Shown here: positions 1 to 12,412 of the stretch, in pieces
How positions within the stretch are numbered: the stretch's first letter is position 1
Layout: every line of letters begins with the position of its first letter
Assembly (NCBI GenBank): GCA_031761405.1
Contig: JASEVX010000010.1
Coordinates: 11,349,933-11,413,932, forward strand
Direction: 5' to 3'
Origin: Serripes groenlandicus
Lineage: Eukaryota > Mollusca > Bivalvia > Cardiida > Cardiidae
DNA: 64,000 bases
Notes under the pieces: model-generated
What the model was told of the DNA's origin: nothing
Databases searched by the model: none
What the model saw: the letters and a program-made list of their open reading frames with translations, nothing else
Translations under genes and position numbers: made by a program

Positions 1-1029
1 CGTATTCACCAACCTGTCTCAAGTTCTAAAGTACTTATTTTGAGATTTGGTCCGTATTCACAAACCCGACTAAATTGTGAATCGAACTTAATCTTAGGAT
101 TTTGGAATCAATATTTAGTTCACTTTGGGGCGTGCTAAATTATCAGACTAAACTGAACAAAATATGGCGTCAGCTCAATGCCCAGCGCTTCAATATAATC
201 AATGTAAATACACTGCTTTGGGTTGAAAATAGCTGGTAAAACTACTTACTTGCGATTATCTCCACATTTGTAAAATTCCGGTTTTAATAGAAAGTGGAAT
301 TCTGATGCAGTGGACAGTCGTTGTCGATGTTGTGACATTTAAACATGTTAATATACAGAAAAAGGAAATGTTATATTTGGGCACTTATCAAGGATATTGA
401 AAACGAAAGCTGTCGGATTACAAACGGACAATCCCGAGTTCAGTAACCGAGTAAGCAACAATCACAAATTCACAGATCTTATTTCAATGCTCGCATATTC
501 CAAAAGACTGACAAGAAAGACATATGCACATGCTAGAATAATCCTATAGTCAATATTCATCCGAAAATAGGCGATCTTTTCTCACTGTTAAGATTTTCAA
601 TGAAACCGTGATTGTTTTGAGTGGTTTTGGTAATTCAATAAAAGTCTCCCCCGCACTGTCATAAGAGAATCACAAACTTCATTATAGTTCAGCAGCATTC
701 CATTTGTTTGATTGAAGATGAAAACATTGAATATAAAGTGCATTCATATCGGAGACTGGACAGTTTGTGTGATGTTTTGTTTATTTTCAAAGTACATATA
801 TTCTACAAATATCATATCTATCATGACGGTTAAGCGGTATTAAGCATTCATTACGTATGTGCTCACTGTGTTGAATGTAAAAGAGACGTGTGTAGTAATG
901 TAGTGTGTTAAGAGGACATGCCACTTTTGGCATCAGTCAATGTTATAGTTATTTTGACATGATACTAGTCGGTTTACGTTTCTATTTCTTGTCAGCAGTT
1001 CAACTCATTAGTTGCATATATCACATAGA
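1..1029. other. Non-coding left edge, repeat fragments
   Basis: No coding sequence is supported here. The motif CGTATTCAC occurs at 1-9 and again at 53-61, which suggests the end of a dispersed repeat cut by the window edge. The rest is AT-rich sequence with no clear structure. The continuous reading frame running into the LINE from about 905 has no family resemblance before about 1030 and is taken as chance. Confidence 0.5.
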
Positions 1030-3866
1030 ATCAAGATTTTGTGTTCTCAACGGCCGCTCGCTAAATGACGATTTTACATCAGTATCAACCAAAGGTAAAT
1101 CAGTTGTGGACTATTTCTGTGTGCCGCAGGACTTATATAAACACTACTCAAGCTTCAAAGTCACACAAATAGAAACAATTATCGATGAACAGAACTTGCA
1201 CGGTTTACTCGGTCAGAAATCACCTATTCCGGACCACGCGGTTTTAACCGTTAGTTTAACAATAAGTGGCACCAGTGTCGACGAAAATGATCAACGATCA
1301 AGCATCTTTCCATGTGCAGGCACGAAATACAAACTCCATAAAATTCCCTCAGACTTCATGAACAGTGTGATTGCTGCTCGAGCGTTACTGGAAATAATAC
1401 GTTCCATTGAAACATGCCGTGAAACGCAATGTGAAATTGACACTATTTACTCCGATTTTTGTGACATAATGATAAGGGAAATGGACACCTCAGTCCCAAA
1501 GTATACCAATTCACGACGAACAAACAAACGTTTAAAATACACTAAACCATTTTGGATTGACAAACTTTCTACTTTATGGTCCACGATGCGTGATAAAGAA
1601 AAGGATTTTCTTAAATGTAAGGGTCATAGCAGCATCCGTTCAAATAAGCGCCACGAATACCGCTGTGCTAGAGACACTTTTGACAGAGAGTTACGCATAG
1701 CAGAACGGGAGTACAAACGCACAGTAGCGACTGACATTGAACAAATGGCGACCAACAACCCGAACGATTTTTGGTCGAAAATTAACAAATTGGGTCCTCG
1801 AAAGTCGACATCTATACCCATGGAAGTAGTCGATGCTAATGGAAATCCTTCTTTTGATCAACAGTTTATTTACGAAACGTGGAGATCGGAATTTGCTAAT
1901 TTATACAATGGCGCTGAATCTGCAGACTTTGATAACGACCACTACGGTAGAGTCAAATATCATAAACAAGTATTGGAGTCTAATATGATTGACCCTCTTT
2001 ACAACTCAGATGAACTTTTAAATAGGACTATCACACTAGAAGAAGTCACCAAGGTTATTATGGCATCAAATTCGTGTTCGGCTTCGGGCATCGACAACAT
2101 TCCGTATGTTGTTCTTAAATCTCCCTCTGTGATTGCTGTTCTACATAATTTATTTCAGTTGATACTAGACTCAAGTTGTATCTAGTCAATATGGATGAAA
2201 TCAGTGATACTTCCAATACCTAAAGACCCAAGTTCGGATAAACGTGTGCCATTAAACTACAGAGGTATAAGTTTTTTACCATGTATTAGTAAATTGTATA
2301 GTTCTGTTTTGAATAAGCGAATCATGAAACATTTGGAAAGTAATAATTTACTAGCAGACGAACAAAATGGCTTTCGGGCAAACAGATCATGTGAAGACCA
2401 TATCTTTACCTTAAATTCTTTAATAAGGAATAATGTGAATGTTTACACTGCGTTTATAGACCTTAAGAAGGCATTCGACTTCGTAGACAGGGACATGTTA
2501 CTGTACAAACTGATTAAAAATGGAATAGACGGTAAAGTGTACAACTCTTTAAAATCAATGTATGCTATTTCCGAGTCTTGCATTAAGGTGAATAATAGAT
2601 ATACAGACTGGTTTCAGTGCGAGAAGGGTGTAAAGCAGGGTGATTTCCCCGACAATGTTTGACATCTTCATAAACGACCTCGTAATTGAGATAAATAGCC
2701 TTGACCTCGGTATATCAATAGGTGAACGAAGGGTGTTTTTATTATTATATGCCGACGACATTGTTTTTACCGCATCATCTGAAAACGATCTACAAACAAT
2801 GATTAATACGCTAACGAATTGGTGCAGGAAATGGCGAGTATTAATTAACACGTCAAAATCGAAGTGTATGCATTTTAGACCCAAGCGTCATAGAAGAACG
2901 GAGTTTCAGTTTAATGTTGGCCGAGCTGTGCTAGAAATTGTTAAATCGTACAAATATCTAGGGGTTATTTTCGATGAAAACTTAGATTATACAGCACATT
3001 GCGAGGCAATATCAAAAGGTGCGGGAAGAGCGTTGGGTGGAATTATCTCGAAAGTATACAAAGTGAACGATTTCGGTTTCAAGTCCTATGAAAAACTTTT
3101 TTATAATTGTGTAGTCCCCATACTAGATTATGGGTCATCAACATGGGCATTTAAAACGTTTAAATGTATAGACAATATCCAGAATCGATGTATGAGATAT
3201 TATCTAGGTGTCCATAGATTTGCTTCAGTGGTCGCATTAACTGGTGACACGGGATGGCTACCGAGCATGTTTAGACAGTGTTTAGCAATTATCCGATTTT
3301 GGAACAGACTTATATTGATTGATGAAAACAGATTAATGAAACAGGTTTTTCAACATGATTATAGTATATGCGAGAACAATTGGTGCTTTGACTTAAAAAA
3401 CATACTGAAAAAACTAAATTTACAGGACTATTTTAACAACAGACTGTTTATTAGATTGGAGATAGCAGAACAACGTCTACAACATTATTTCATCAATCAA
3501 TGGACTTCCAATGTACAACAATCACCAAAACTGCGAACTTATAATCTGTCTAAAAAGACTTTCCAACTTGAAACATATGTCAAGCTGAATTTATTAAAAA
3601 GCGAACGCTCATATTTGGCTCAGCTAAGATGTGGCATTTTACCTCTAAGGATTGAGACCGGTCGTTTTGTTGGGGAACAGATAGATACACGAACATGTTT
3701 ATTCTGCAATAAGACGGAGACTGAAACAGAAACACACTTTGTCGTAGTTTGTGATTGCTACAATGAAATACGCAGAAATGTATTCGGTGAAATATTTGAA
3801 AAAGCCGACTTTGTTTCCCTATCACCAGAACTTAAGTTGTGCTTTTTAATGAAACACCTTGTGTGA
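1030..3866 (+). pseudogene. 5'-truncated LINE, endonuclease C-terminus plus reverse transcriptase (broken)
   Basis: Decayed ORF2 of a non-LTR retrotransposon. It opens inside the C-terminal part of an APE-type endonuclease (NGRSLNDDFTS then VVDYF, about 1047-1120), so the N-terminal catalytic half is missing. It continues through a linker into the reverse transcriptase: LPIPKD near 2215, FIDLKKAFDF near 2455, GVKQGD near 2630 and the catalytic LLYADDIVF near 2745. The C-terminal region has the zinc-knuckle-like CLFC...H....C pattern near 3697-3750. Two lesions are visible: an in-frame TAG at 2183-2185, and a frameshift at about 2641-2647, where the GAT codon is followed by one T before the SPTMFD block. 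About five bases seem lost from the conserved QGDPLSP motif. The three remaining open pieces are otherwise long, so decay is moderate. It belongs to the jockey/CR1/L2-like assemblage; the exact clade cannot be set by eye. Confidence 0.9.
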
Positions 3867-4605
3867 AAGTTATGTAAATATGTTGCAAAAGCGTTTAGCC
3901 ATAGGAGGAGTTTGATATATAATCACCGATGAAATATATGATTGATTAATTAGTTTATTGTTTGATCGCGAATAGTTGGCTAATATATGAAATAATTAGT
4001 TGGTTAACTGGTTAGTTGATTCATCTAATTGTTCAAGTATTCATTCACTTGTTTGTTCACTCATTCAATCGTTCGTTCATTCGGTCATTCATTTATTTAC
4101 ACATTCGGAGAATGGACGTACTGGTTGTTCGGTTGAGTGGCTATCTTCATGGTTATATTATGAGTATGTCGCCTGCAAGTTCTATTTGAAGGCTGTATAT
4201 GAATCTGACCTTTACTTTTCGTTTCGGTAAAGGGTTTTCAAACATACATGTTATAATAATCACACTAGTACACGTGTTTTATTTTGCATCCGTGCTACGT
4301 CTCCTTTCAAGGAAGAGGCGTGATTAGCGGTTGCAACATTAAGACTTATTTCAAAACATACGCGATAGGTAGGGAATGATACAAATACCTGTATGAACAT
4401 GATCCGTTCATTTATGATTTTTAAATTTGATATTATATGACTTTACTCATAAGATTAGGTTATACCAATTACGCCGACTTGCTTTTGTAAATACATAAAA
4501 TAATTGAGCGCCTGTAGCACTGATGACCAGTAATTGTATTTAGACTTATGTCGGTACAGTTACGGATTACTGTTCAAATAAAATCCCCAAAATAAGACGA
4601 AATCA
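3867..4605 (+). other. Probable LINE 3' UTR and flank
   Basis: No gene. This probably begins with the 3' UTR of the preceding LINE. It holds a degenerate tetranucleotide tract of ATTC/GTTC type at about 4040-4105. An AATAAA-like signal (CAAATAAAATC) near 4575 may mark the LINE end, but no clean target duplication was found. Confidence 0.4.
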
Positions 4606-4611
4606 TCAGAA

Positions 4612-4712
4612 TTATATTCAATTCAATTCAAAATCTTTTATTCGCTCAAGTCTGGAGTTACCAGACATATGAGTATAAATTACATTATAATATAACAACA
4701 AATAATAATCAA
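4612..4712 (-). mobile_element. LINE 3'-terminal fragment with TTGAA tail
   Basis: Read on the minus strand this ends in an AATAAA signal followed by GATTTTGAATTGAATTGAA, i.e. a short (TTGAA)n tail. The tail type matches the LINE ending near 34.9 kb on the plus strand, so this is likely a severely 5'-truncated copy of a related LINE family. Confidence 0.55.
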
Positions 4713-5545
4713 TTCACGTGAACAAGAGTGAGAGAAAAGTTAAAATGGAAGGATGTAGAGAGCTTTAGAGATAGAAAGATGAATGAGGGGGAGGGGAGTG
4801 GGCGGAAGGGGAGGGGGTGAAATGCTGAAATAGAAAGTAGGATTGATTTTTGTTGATCTAAAAATAAAACATCTAAAAATAGATTTCTGGGTATTTGTGT
4901 AGCTTCATTTCGTCACAAGAATAGGCCTTGACCTTATAATCACTTCCGTTTTATTTTTTAAGAAAAAACGTGTTTTTGGGATTAAAATTCAGAATGTTTT
5001 GGACCGTATGTGCTTATATTCATACTGGATTTTTAAGACATTGAATGGTAGTGTAAGTAGGACTATATTAACAGTGATCTCGGATAAGAAACGATTGGAG
5101 ATAACGGTAAGAATTATTTGATTTACAATTGAGGTTTGATAGTCGAATTATATATGGTGTGAGAGATCGGAATGGGAGGAAGATAGAAAGAGATAGGGCA
5201 GATACAGTATAAATTTAGAGATGTCAATTTAACAAACAAATGGTTAACCGTTTGATTAAATACACACTTGGCACCATATTTATAGGGAGCATCAGATGTC
5301 CTGGTTAAAAACAACACCGTTGATCAATCAGGACGTCTGCAGCTCAATGTGTAAAAATCTAGCATACATTGAAGTATTGTCATTTATAGATAGAAAATGG
5401 AATTGGTGAATCTTGTCTTACAGTGAACGATTAACCTTTAAACCCGACTATTTACATATATAATTTATACATTTTACTACAGGCACCTCAGATAAGGGAA
5501 GAACAGCACCGACTTTCTCGATATTAATCATAGAGTGCTTTTAGA
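4713..5545. other. Intergenic, one G-rich tract
   Basis: No gene or clear repeat. A purine-rich, G-run-rich stretch lies at about 4787-4820, with several runs of four or five G close together. It could form a G-quadruplex, but nothing links it to a gene. Confidence 0.4.
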
Positions 5546-5546
5546 C

Positions 5547-5765
5547 CTATGTTGTGCGTACTCATCAGGATCTTCTCCAGAAGACGATCCCAGTGTGTAA
5601 CCACCAAACAGTGTGATGTCTGTATGATAGGTTCGCATGAGAACTACTCCCATTATCTAAGAGCTTCTCAAGCGATAACAGTACATTGGTTTGATAGAAA
5701 CTATGTTGTGGGTACTCAGCAGAGTTATCCATACAGGGTGACTCTGGTGAGCACCAACAATGAAG
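5547..5765. repeat. Cluster of three small foldback repeats
   Basis: Three consecutive imperfect hairpins of about 55-65 bp. The first (about 5547-5602) and third (about 5700-5762) start CTATGTTGTG(C/G)GTACTCA and end in its approximate reverse complement. The middle one (about 5619-5680) pairs a GGTTCGCATGAGAA-like arm with TTCTCAAGCGATAAC. The same hairpin type recurs at 54.34 kb and 57.71 kb. Confidence 0.5.
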
Positions 5766-5934
5766 CATAATCTAATGGAGATGTAAGTTAGAATAGAGTG
5801 TTCTCCCCCTATCCGCAGTGCCATACGTATCTTGAAAATGGACATACAGATATTCCCATTCTGTGGTGTCTACAAGCAAGGCAACATCATCATTATTTGT
5901 TTATATACATAAACAAATGAGGTCGATGTTTCAA

Positions 5935-6163
5935 CTCCTTACACCATACCGAGTTTTGAAAATGATCTGAGTTGAAAGCATCAGCAGACGACAGTAATTA
6001 AATTGCGACAAGTGACAGTTTCACGTTCAAATAGTTTTGAAAACATTGTGACAAAAGGAGAAACCATTCTTTATGGGCAATTCCTTTTCCTGTCACACTG
6101 CCCTCTGTATAGTCGTCTGCTGCAGATATGTTAAGATGCTAATTATGGGGTAAAAGGCTAAGG
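5935..6163. repeat. piggyBac-type MITE copy (degenerate)
   Basis: Contains the family's internal landmarks GCAGACGAC, TTTTGAAAACATTGTGACAA and GTCGTCTGCTGCAG in mirror order, with a degraded right end (GGGTAAAAGGCTAA). The 3' end of the minus-strand LINE abuts it at about 6166. Confidence 0.5.
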
Positions 6164-6428
6164 CCTTTTTCTATAGTTTATTGATGGGCACTCATAGCTC
6201 AACCTGTAAATACAAGGTGTAGCAGTAAACAACAATTATATAAATAGTTGATTTGACAAAATATTAAATATAGTATAATGAGTAATTCACATACAAGTTA
6301 ATATGCTTGAGATAACTTTTGACTCCCTGGGACTGTGGCTCTGGGTAGACCCAATAAATGCATGTTATGTAATATGAAGGCTAGCAGGCAGCTTGGGCCC
6401 AGATCATGGTTCACCAAAAAAATAATAA

Positions 6429-9400
6429 TCAAACATGAGATGCGGTCCAAGCCACCTGCTGCTCAGATTGTATAATTAGTTGACTGAATTTTAAAGTAGA
6501 AGGGCGTTTCCAGAAATACTGTTTGATATATATAAGTCTATTTTGGTTGAAGAAAGGGCACTTAAGCACGTAGTGAAGTTCGTCGCCGACATCATTTAAA
6601 TTGCACAAATTACATTTTCTATCAGATATATCAATGTTATTCCACCTTCCGGTTTCCACTGGCAGATGGTGGTTACCGGTCCTGAGTTTTACAAGTGGCA
6701 TGTGATCCTTTTTTTTGAGGATTAATAGATATTTTTCAAGGTCAACTTTGCTTTTAAATACACTAAAGTTTTTACCTTTATTAGAGTTATTTAGATTGCT
6801 GAACCATTTTTGTTGAAATTGGTCGGTTAGTATTGATTTTACCAGTTTATGAACGTTTTTATATACAATTTGATCTTGATTCAGCCAGATATCTGTTCTT
6901 CCTACTTCGTTTAATGTGTTTTTAATTTGATTTATCCATTTTGACTCAAATATTGGTGTATTCATCATTAGCTTATATACTTTATATGAAAGTTTGTCTT
7001 TGTTTCCAGTAATGATTTTGTTCCAATAGCTTATCATTCTTGTTTTTATTATGATATCAAGTGGGAGTCTTCCACTTTCACCATATAGCATGTACAAGGG
7101 TGTGCTTTGTTTCAGGTTAAGAACTTTTCTGATGAAATTACAGTGGATTTTTTCTAGCAATTTATTGTCTTCATAGCCCCAAATTTCAACAGAGTACAGC
7201 AATATAGGCAGAATTGTCTGATCAAATAATTTAAATATTAAGTCAAGAGGTAGATTGAGGTTATATATGCATTTATATAGAAAGTACATAGCTTTCTGTG
7301 CTTGTTGAGCTACATGTTTTCTGGCATTTAGAAACTTTCCATTTTTTGAGAAGATAGTTCCAAGATACTTATATGATGCTACTTGTTCTAGCTCAGTATT
7401 TTCCATATGAAATTTTACATTCTTCTTTTTCGGGCCAAAAATCATGATTTTTGTCTTTTCAATATTGACTTTTAATTTCCAGGTTTTGCAATAGTTGACA
7501 AAGTCATCCAAGCATTTTTGTAGATTTTTAGGATTATCTGTTAGTAAAATAGTGTCGTCTGCGTAGAGTAATACAATAATTTTAATGATAATGTTTATGT
7601 CCAGGTTTTGAAACTGAATACCGTTGTTGTTTTTGGTTTCCAAGTACTCCTCAATATCATTCAGGAAGAGAGAAAATAGTATTGGCGACAAATTTTCTCC
7701 CTGACGAACACCGCAGTTTATAGAAAAAAAGTTTGACTGTTCATTGTCAAGGGAGATACAGGAATTAATATTATCATACATATTCTTAATCAGCCTTAGA
7801 AATTTTCCATTAATTTTCAGATCAATTAGTTTTTTCCATAGACCAATTCTCCAGACTGAATCAAAGGCTTTTGAAAAGTCTATAAAACAGCAATATAAAG
7901 TTTTTTTGAGTGTTTCATAATTTCAATAATTGAGTTAAGGGTAAAGATATGGTCAAGGGTTGAGAATTTTTTTCTAAATCCTGCTTGGTTTTGATTTAGT
8001 GCATTGTTTTCATTTAGGAATATACTTAGCCTTTTTTCTAGTATTGATGTAAATAATTTGCTGAGACAGCTTAACAGTGTTATAGGGCGATCATTTTCTG
8101 GGTCAGAAGGGTCTCCCTTAAGTTTATATATAGGGATAATGGCACCTTTAGACCATTCTGTTGGGATGATGCCAGTGTCTAGTATTATATTAAATATTTT
8201 TAAATACAATGGCATTAGTTTATTTTGTGAGTATTTTATATATTCATTTAATATATCGTCTAGTCCAGAAGATTTATTTGTTTTTAATAGTTGTATACAC
8301 TTTAATATTTCTGGGGCTGTAATAGGTGAGTTAAGGGTAAAATTGCTATTGTCTGTATATTGTTCATTTAAGTTACTGGATTCATCTAAGTTGTGTCATT
8401 TGATACGGTTTTAAAATGGTTATATAGGGTTTCTAACTGGGGTTTCACTGTTTGCTTTTTATTTGGTTGCACTGTTTTCAGGTATTTCCAGTATGCTTTA
8501 GGGTTTTTAGTGTTCATAGTTCTTAATGTTTGTTCATTTCTTTTATTATAGTTTGTAATATGTTTATTCATGGTGCTCTTATATACCTTACTTTTATCTT
8601 TTAAATGAGTTCTGTTGCTTATTGAAGGATTTTTGTGAAAATCTCGCCTTGCTTTATTATAGTTTTTCTTGGCTAATTTACATTGATAACCATACCAGGG
8701 TTTATGATTGGTGTTTGTTGATTTGGTGAATTTATGCTTTTTAAATGTTTTCTTAGAACAATCAATATATGTCTTATTCAGTTTTGATATCACAGAGTCA
8801 ATTGTTGCTTGGTTAAAGTTTGTCATTTCAGTGCTATTTAGCTCATACATTAGGGCAGCAATTGTGTCTTCTGGGAGATTGCTATTAAAAGTACTTTTAG
8901 TACTTTCATTCCAATTAATTTTATTACCAGATTTCCCTGTAGTTTGCGGAGTTGCTTTAAGTTGATTTTTAACTAACAATTCACATTCAAGCAAGCAATG
9001 GCCATCTGAAAACAATGAGTCTAACTCTTTAACTTGAAAGTTTCGGATTAACTCGAAACAGTCAATTGTAGAGAATAATATAGTCTAAAACAGACGTGTT
9101 GCGAAATGTCATATTTCCGCTTGTATTAGAACCAGAGCGACCATTTAATATAATCATGTTGTTATTTTTACAAAGATTAATCAACTGGTGGCCATGGTTA
9201 TTCTTTTTACAGTCGAGGTTGTTTCTGGTTAATTGTATTCCTTTTTGCTTAATTCTTTCCTTTTGGTCTATATAGTTGGTCATATCTCCATCAAGATCAA
9301 AGTACTGAGATAGAAAATCGTCCTGGGACATATAATCTGGCAAGTTGCCTGTTTGTGCGTTGAAGTCTCCACACAACAACACATTGTCATATTGTATGCA

Positions 9401-9841
9401 CATATCATTTACATCGTTACAGAAGATATCAAAGTTTTCATGACTATAAAAGTTAGATTGGGCTGGAGGAACATAGACTACCCCTATTACGATCGGATCA
9501 GTGCTAGTGGAGTTCGGGTTGCAGATGTTTATCCAAAATAAATAATCTGTTCTGGATTCAGTAATCTCAACTGATGTCATGAGTTTCTCTTTCATAAATG
9601 CCCCCAGACCACCAGACTTTCTTATGAATTTCTGCTTTCTGGGTACATTTATAAAATTATAGCCAGGTACATTCACCTGGTCGTATTGATCCATTTTCGT
9701 TTCGTTTACTAAGAATATGTCATATTTTTGAATAAGATTAATAAACTCAGGGTAGTTCGATCTTCTTTTCAGCCCACACACATTTAATGAACCAATAGTA
9801 ACACTTTCATTGACTTGTTGGGTAAGGTTTTTCGAGTCATG
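6429..9841 (-). pseudogene. LINE ORF2: APE endonuclease + reverse transcriptase (frameshifted)
   Basis: The endonuclease part (about 9062-9810) shows SLNVCGLKRR, the catalytic glutamate in LVNETKMD, the turn GGLGAFMKE, LLCGDFNAQTG and the late SVLDYI block. The reverse transcriptase has IIPIYKLKGD, DFSKAFDSVW, INCGVRQGENLSPILF and the catalytic LLYADDTILLT (about 7550), followed by a C-terminal CNLC...H...C knuckle near 6580-6610. Reading requires frame changes near 9075 (just after the DYI block), near 8395, and near 7905 within a run of seven A on the minus strand. Each can be explained by a single-base indel; the homopolymer case could be a sequencing error. The stop is at 6429. It would act as endonuclease/RT in target-primed reverse transcription if intact. 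Confidence 0.88.
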
Positions 9842-9889
9842 GGGTTTTTGCTGTATTTTTTCACAACGATGCGCATTCCCCCCTTCGTT

Positions 9890-10130
9890 CTAATCTTCAA
9901 CGTTACCTTTTGATTGCTGGCGATCTGGGGCTGGATTAGCACTGGTACTGTTTTGGTGTGTTTTTAGGCGAGTTTGGCGGGTTTCAAGGTCCTGCATGGC
10001 CTGGCTGTATGGGGATATTTCAATGTTTTCATCCCCAGAGTCTGAATCACTAGGGGCAAGTCCATTTTCGGTTTCCATATCTATTTCTGCTAAAACTTGG
10101 AATTTATTGGTTCTTAGGGGACAATATTCA
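9890..10130 (-). pseudogene. LINE linker piece between ORF1 and ORF2
   Basis: Open reading segment containing NEYCPLRTNKFQVLAE then an acidic stretch SDSDSGDENIE. It follows the ORF1 stop (10163) in another frame and ends at 9890, upstream of the endonuclease. It is either the displaced C-terminus of ORF1 or the N-terminal leader of ORF2. Low-complexity, charged, no domain recognised. Confidence 0.5.
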
Positions 10131-10162
10131 TTGTAAACAGGCTTTAATTTGGGGGGTGCCTT

Positions 10163-10930
10163 TTAGGGTTCTGGTTTTGTAGTATTCTCATGTTGTGTCT
10201 TGGATTGTTTGAGAAAGTTGTTCCACTCAGGAAACTCGTCCTGTACTACTTTTCCACGGACGACGAGTTTAGCAGGGAATGCTATTATCACTGATTTCGG
10301 TGGATTTCGGTCTTTTTCAGTTTTATATCGGGCCCATAGTCGTGATCTAGCTTCTGTTATTTCATTTGGGAAGTCTCTGTTGATACTCACATTAGATTTG
10401 GATTTCAGTTTATAAACATTTCTGAAGATCGTGGCTATATCGTCTTGTTTAAGGAAACAGACTATAATTGGTCTGTTTTTACCTTGCTGAGAGGCTTGAT
10501 ACGGGTTGCCTATTCGGTGCGCTCTCTGTACAATAATGTCGTCTGCTTCAGGAATGCACAGTTCGTTTTTCATGAATTGTTTAATTTTCATTGAGCAGTC
10601 CTCTTTTCCTGTTGTTTCAGGGATACCTCGGAATAGGAGATTAAGTCGACGTGCTCTGGCCTCAAGGTTTAAACTTTGATATTCAAGGACTGTTAGTCTG
10701 TTTTCAGCGCTTATATTGTTAGAAGTAAGCCTGCTCACACTCTCTTCCAAGTCGACAACCCTGGAGTTAAGGGTACCAATGGAGGTTAAAGATTGAAAAA
10801 TTATGTTAAGTTTATTTTCTTCGGTCTGCGTCTTACATTCATCATATTCCATGATAGGGATAGAGGTTTCATAGATGGCTCTGTTCGAGGATGCAATAAC
10901 TGCATCTTGTACAAGATGCAGGTTCGCCAT
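10163..10930 (-). CDS. LINE ORF1 protein (coiled coil + RRM type)
   Basis: 255 codons, uninterrupted. The N-terminal third (about residues 45-90) has heptad-like spacing (LNSRVVDLEESVSRLTSNN, then RLTVLEYQSLNLEARARRLN), typical of the trimerising coiled coil of L1-type ORF1p. Next comes the start of an RRM-like fold (LLFRGIPETTG, about 96-106), with VQRAHRIG at about 135-142, and a basic C-terminal region (INRDFPNEI, ARYKTEKD). In related elements this protein binds element RNA as a chaperone in the RNP. The start is the first ATG of the open frame; a microsatellite and short 5' UTR lie upstream. It resembles the Transposase_22/L1 ORF1p family rather than the zinc-knuckle ORF1 of jockey elements. 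Confidence 0.8.
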   Translation of the reverse strand: MANLHLVQDAVIASSNRAIYETSIPIMEYDECKTQTEENKLNIIFQSLTSIGTLNSRVVDLEESVSRLTSNNISAENRLTVLEYQSLNLEARARRLNLLFRGIPETTGKEDCSMKIKQFMKNELCIPEADDIIVQRAHRIGNPYQASQQGKNRPIIVCFLKQDDIATIFRNVYKLKSKSNVSINRDFPNEITEARSRLWARYKTEKDRNPPKSVIIAFPAKLVVRGKVVQDEFPEWNNFLKQSKTQHENTTKPEP

Positions 10931-11149
10931 GCTCGCACGAAGCCGTCGAAATAATTATAGATATGTATATATGTATATATGTATATAGACTGCTTGTACC
11001 ACACATTGATAAGAATGAATGAATAAATGTACACAGACATTACCTTTATATATAGTGACATATAGGCCCATGGGGCCGGGTGTTTTTTCAACGAACTTTG
11101 TTAAATCTTTTATTATATGTTATACACATGTCACTTTAATAAAAAAATT

Positions 11150-11174
11150 ACTTACTTACTTACTTACTTACTTA
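11150..11174. repeat. (ACTT)n microsatellite
   Basis: About six perfect ACTT units just beyond the 5' end of the two-ORF LINE. Confidence 0.9.
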
Positions 11175-11355
11175 TCACAACAATACATGTAGATGGTCAG
11201 TGCAAAATGGTGGGACTCTGCATATGCACAGGCACATCTGTGTCTTTACTGACCTAAGATGCATTATGAACCCAAAATTACTAGACACGACTCAATGATT
11301 GCAAATGTTCTAGTTTTATACATAAAACAGATTGTGTAATACTGTTAGACAAATT

Positions 11356-11535
11356 AAATGCATTTTAAAAGCAGAAGCTCGACAGGCATATCATTCCATT
11401 GATTATTCAGATAAGTACCACAGGTAAATGCATACTTGTGTTTATTTAATCAATAAAATGCATTAGAAAAGCAGAAGCTCGACTGACAATACATTCCCTT
11501 GATTATTCAGATAAGTGCCGCAGGGAAATGCATAG
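11356..11535. repeat. Tandem duplication, period 100 bp
   Basis: Two copies of a block containing AAGCAGAAGCTCGAC and TTGATTATTCAGATAAGT, starting at about 11356 and 11456, followed by non-repetitive AT-rich sequence. Confidence 0.75.
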
Positions 11536-11634
11536 AAAGTGACTGTTTGTAGAAAAGGGTTTTCAAGTTACTCGAGACAAGATACATGTCGAATTGAAAG
11601 CTGTTTCAGCATGTATGTACGGAAGTTTTCTTTG

Positions 11635-11917
11635 TATTGATTGATTTGGGTTTAACGCCGTTTCAACAATTGTTCAGTCATATCACGGCGGCCAGTTCAC
11701 CTACTCATTTGTTTCATAGCTTTTTCACATCAGCACTCCACACACAACAGTACGGACATCCAAAAGACGAACAGCCCATCGATGGAATACGAATGACGCT
11801 TGTCATACTGACTATTAAAAGAATGTTGGCCGAAATGGGGTTGAAACTCACAACCCCCTGGAGTGACAGTATCTACAAACTGAGCTACATAGGCTCGGGA
11901 CTTTTTCTGTAACAATC
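11635..11917 (-). mobile_element. tRNA-derived SINE (family 1)
   Basis: On the minus strand the head carries an A-box-like GTAGCTCAGTTTGTAG and a B-box-like GAGTTTCAACCCC, then a body (TTCGGCCAACATT...) and a tail reading GGCGTTAAACCCAAATCAATC. The same order is seen at 46.1 kb (+) and 47.1 kb (-). It is transcribed by Pol III in such families; there is no protein. Confidence 0.8.
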
Positions 11918-12412
11918 GATATTTGACGCGTTTGCAGCAGATGATTGGAGAAGTAAACGTTGGAAAGCGGAAATGGTGTCTTCCCGATTGTTCCACATTT
12001 TGAAAATGCTATTTACCCTTAGTGCGGAGTGATAAAGAGCGGTAAGGGAAAGGTGAGAATACAGTCCTGTTTTTTTTGCCTATGCCATTATTTACCTATA
12101 TTTTCACCTCCATTTGTTTGCCCAAACATGTAATCATATATTTATTAATGGTTTTTTCCGACGACAAAAAAAAATCCCACTTATAAATAATATTTAATAA
12201 TCTTTAAATATGAAAACATTTAATTATTTGACGGCGGTTTCTTTACTGTTTGCACAAACATTCAATTATATTTAAGTAATTGAATTATTTGACTGCGGTA
12301 TTTTCACCCTGAAATGCTTTTATTTCTAAACATAGAAAACTGTAAGTGCATTTATTGAATTGAAAATGTTGAGAAAAAGTATCATTCATTGTTTTTACAT
12401 CATGCTGGAAAC
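11918..12412. other. Intergenic, small degenerate duplication
   Basis: No gene. A fragment GACGCGTTTGCAGCAGATGA near 11925 recalls the piggyBac-type MITE. A short degenerate repeat (ATTATTTGACGGCGG / ATTATTTGACTGCGG) lies at about 12220-12300. Confidence 0.4.

Larger units (their letters stand above)
6166..11100 (-). mobile_element. Near full-length two-ORF LINE
   Basis: About 4.9 kb of non-LTR retrotransposon on the minus strand: 5' region, ORF1 (10163-10930), a C-terminal/linker piece (9890-10130), ORF2 with APE endonuclease and reverse transcriptase (to 6429), and a 3' UTR with AATAAA near 6182. It is the most complete transposable element in the window. ORF1 is uninterrupted while ORF2 carries three apparent one-base frameshifts, so the insertion is probably fairly young. 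Boundaries are approximate; no target-site duplication was resolved. Confidence 0.85.

Noticed and set aside
905..1029. N-terminal extension of the first LINE frame
   Set aside because: The codons before about 1030 do not resemble endonuclease and the frame merely happens to be open upstream of the 5' truncation point.
11417..11600. Bacterial contamination in the window
   Set aside because: No ribosome-binding sites or dense gene packing anywhere; introns, SINEs, LINEs and MITEs throughout show a eukaryotic chromosome.
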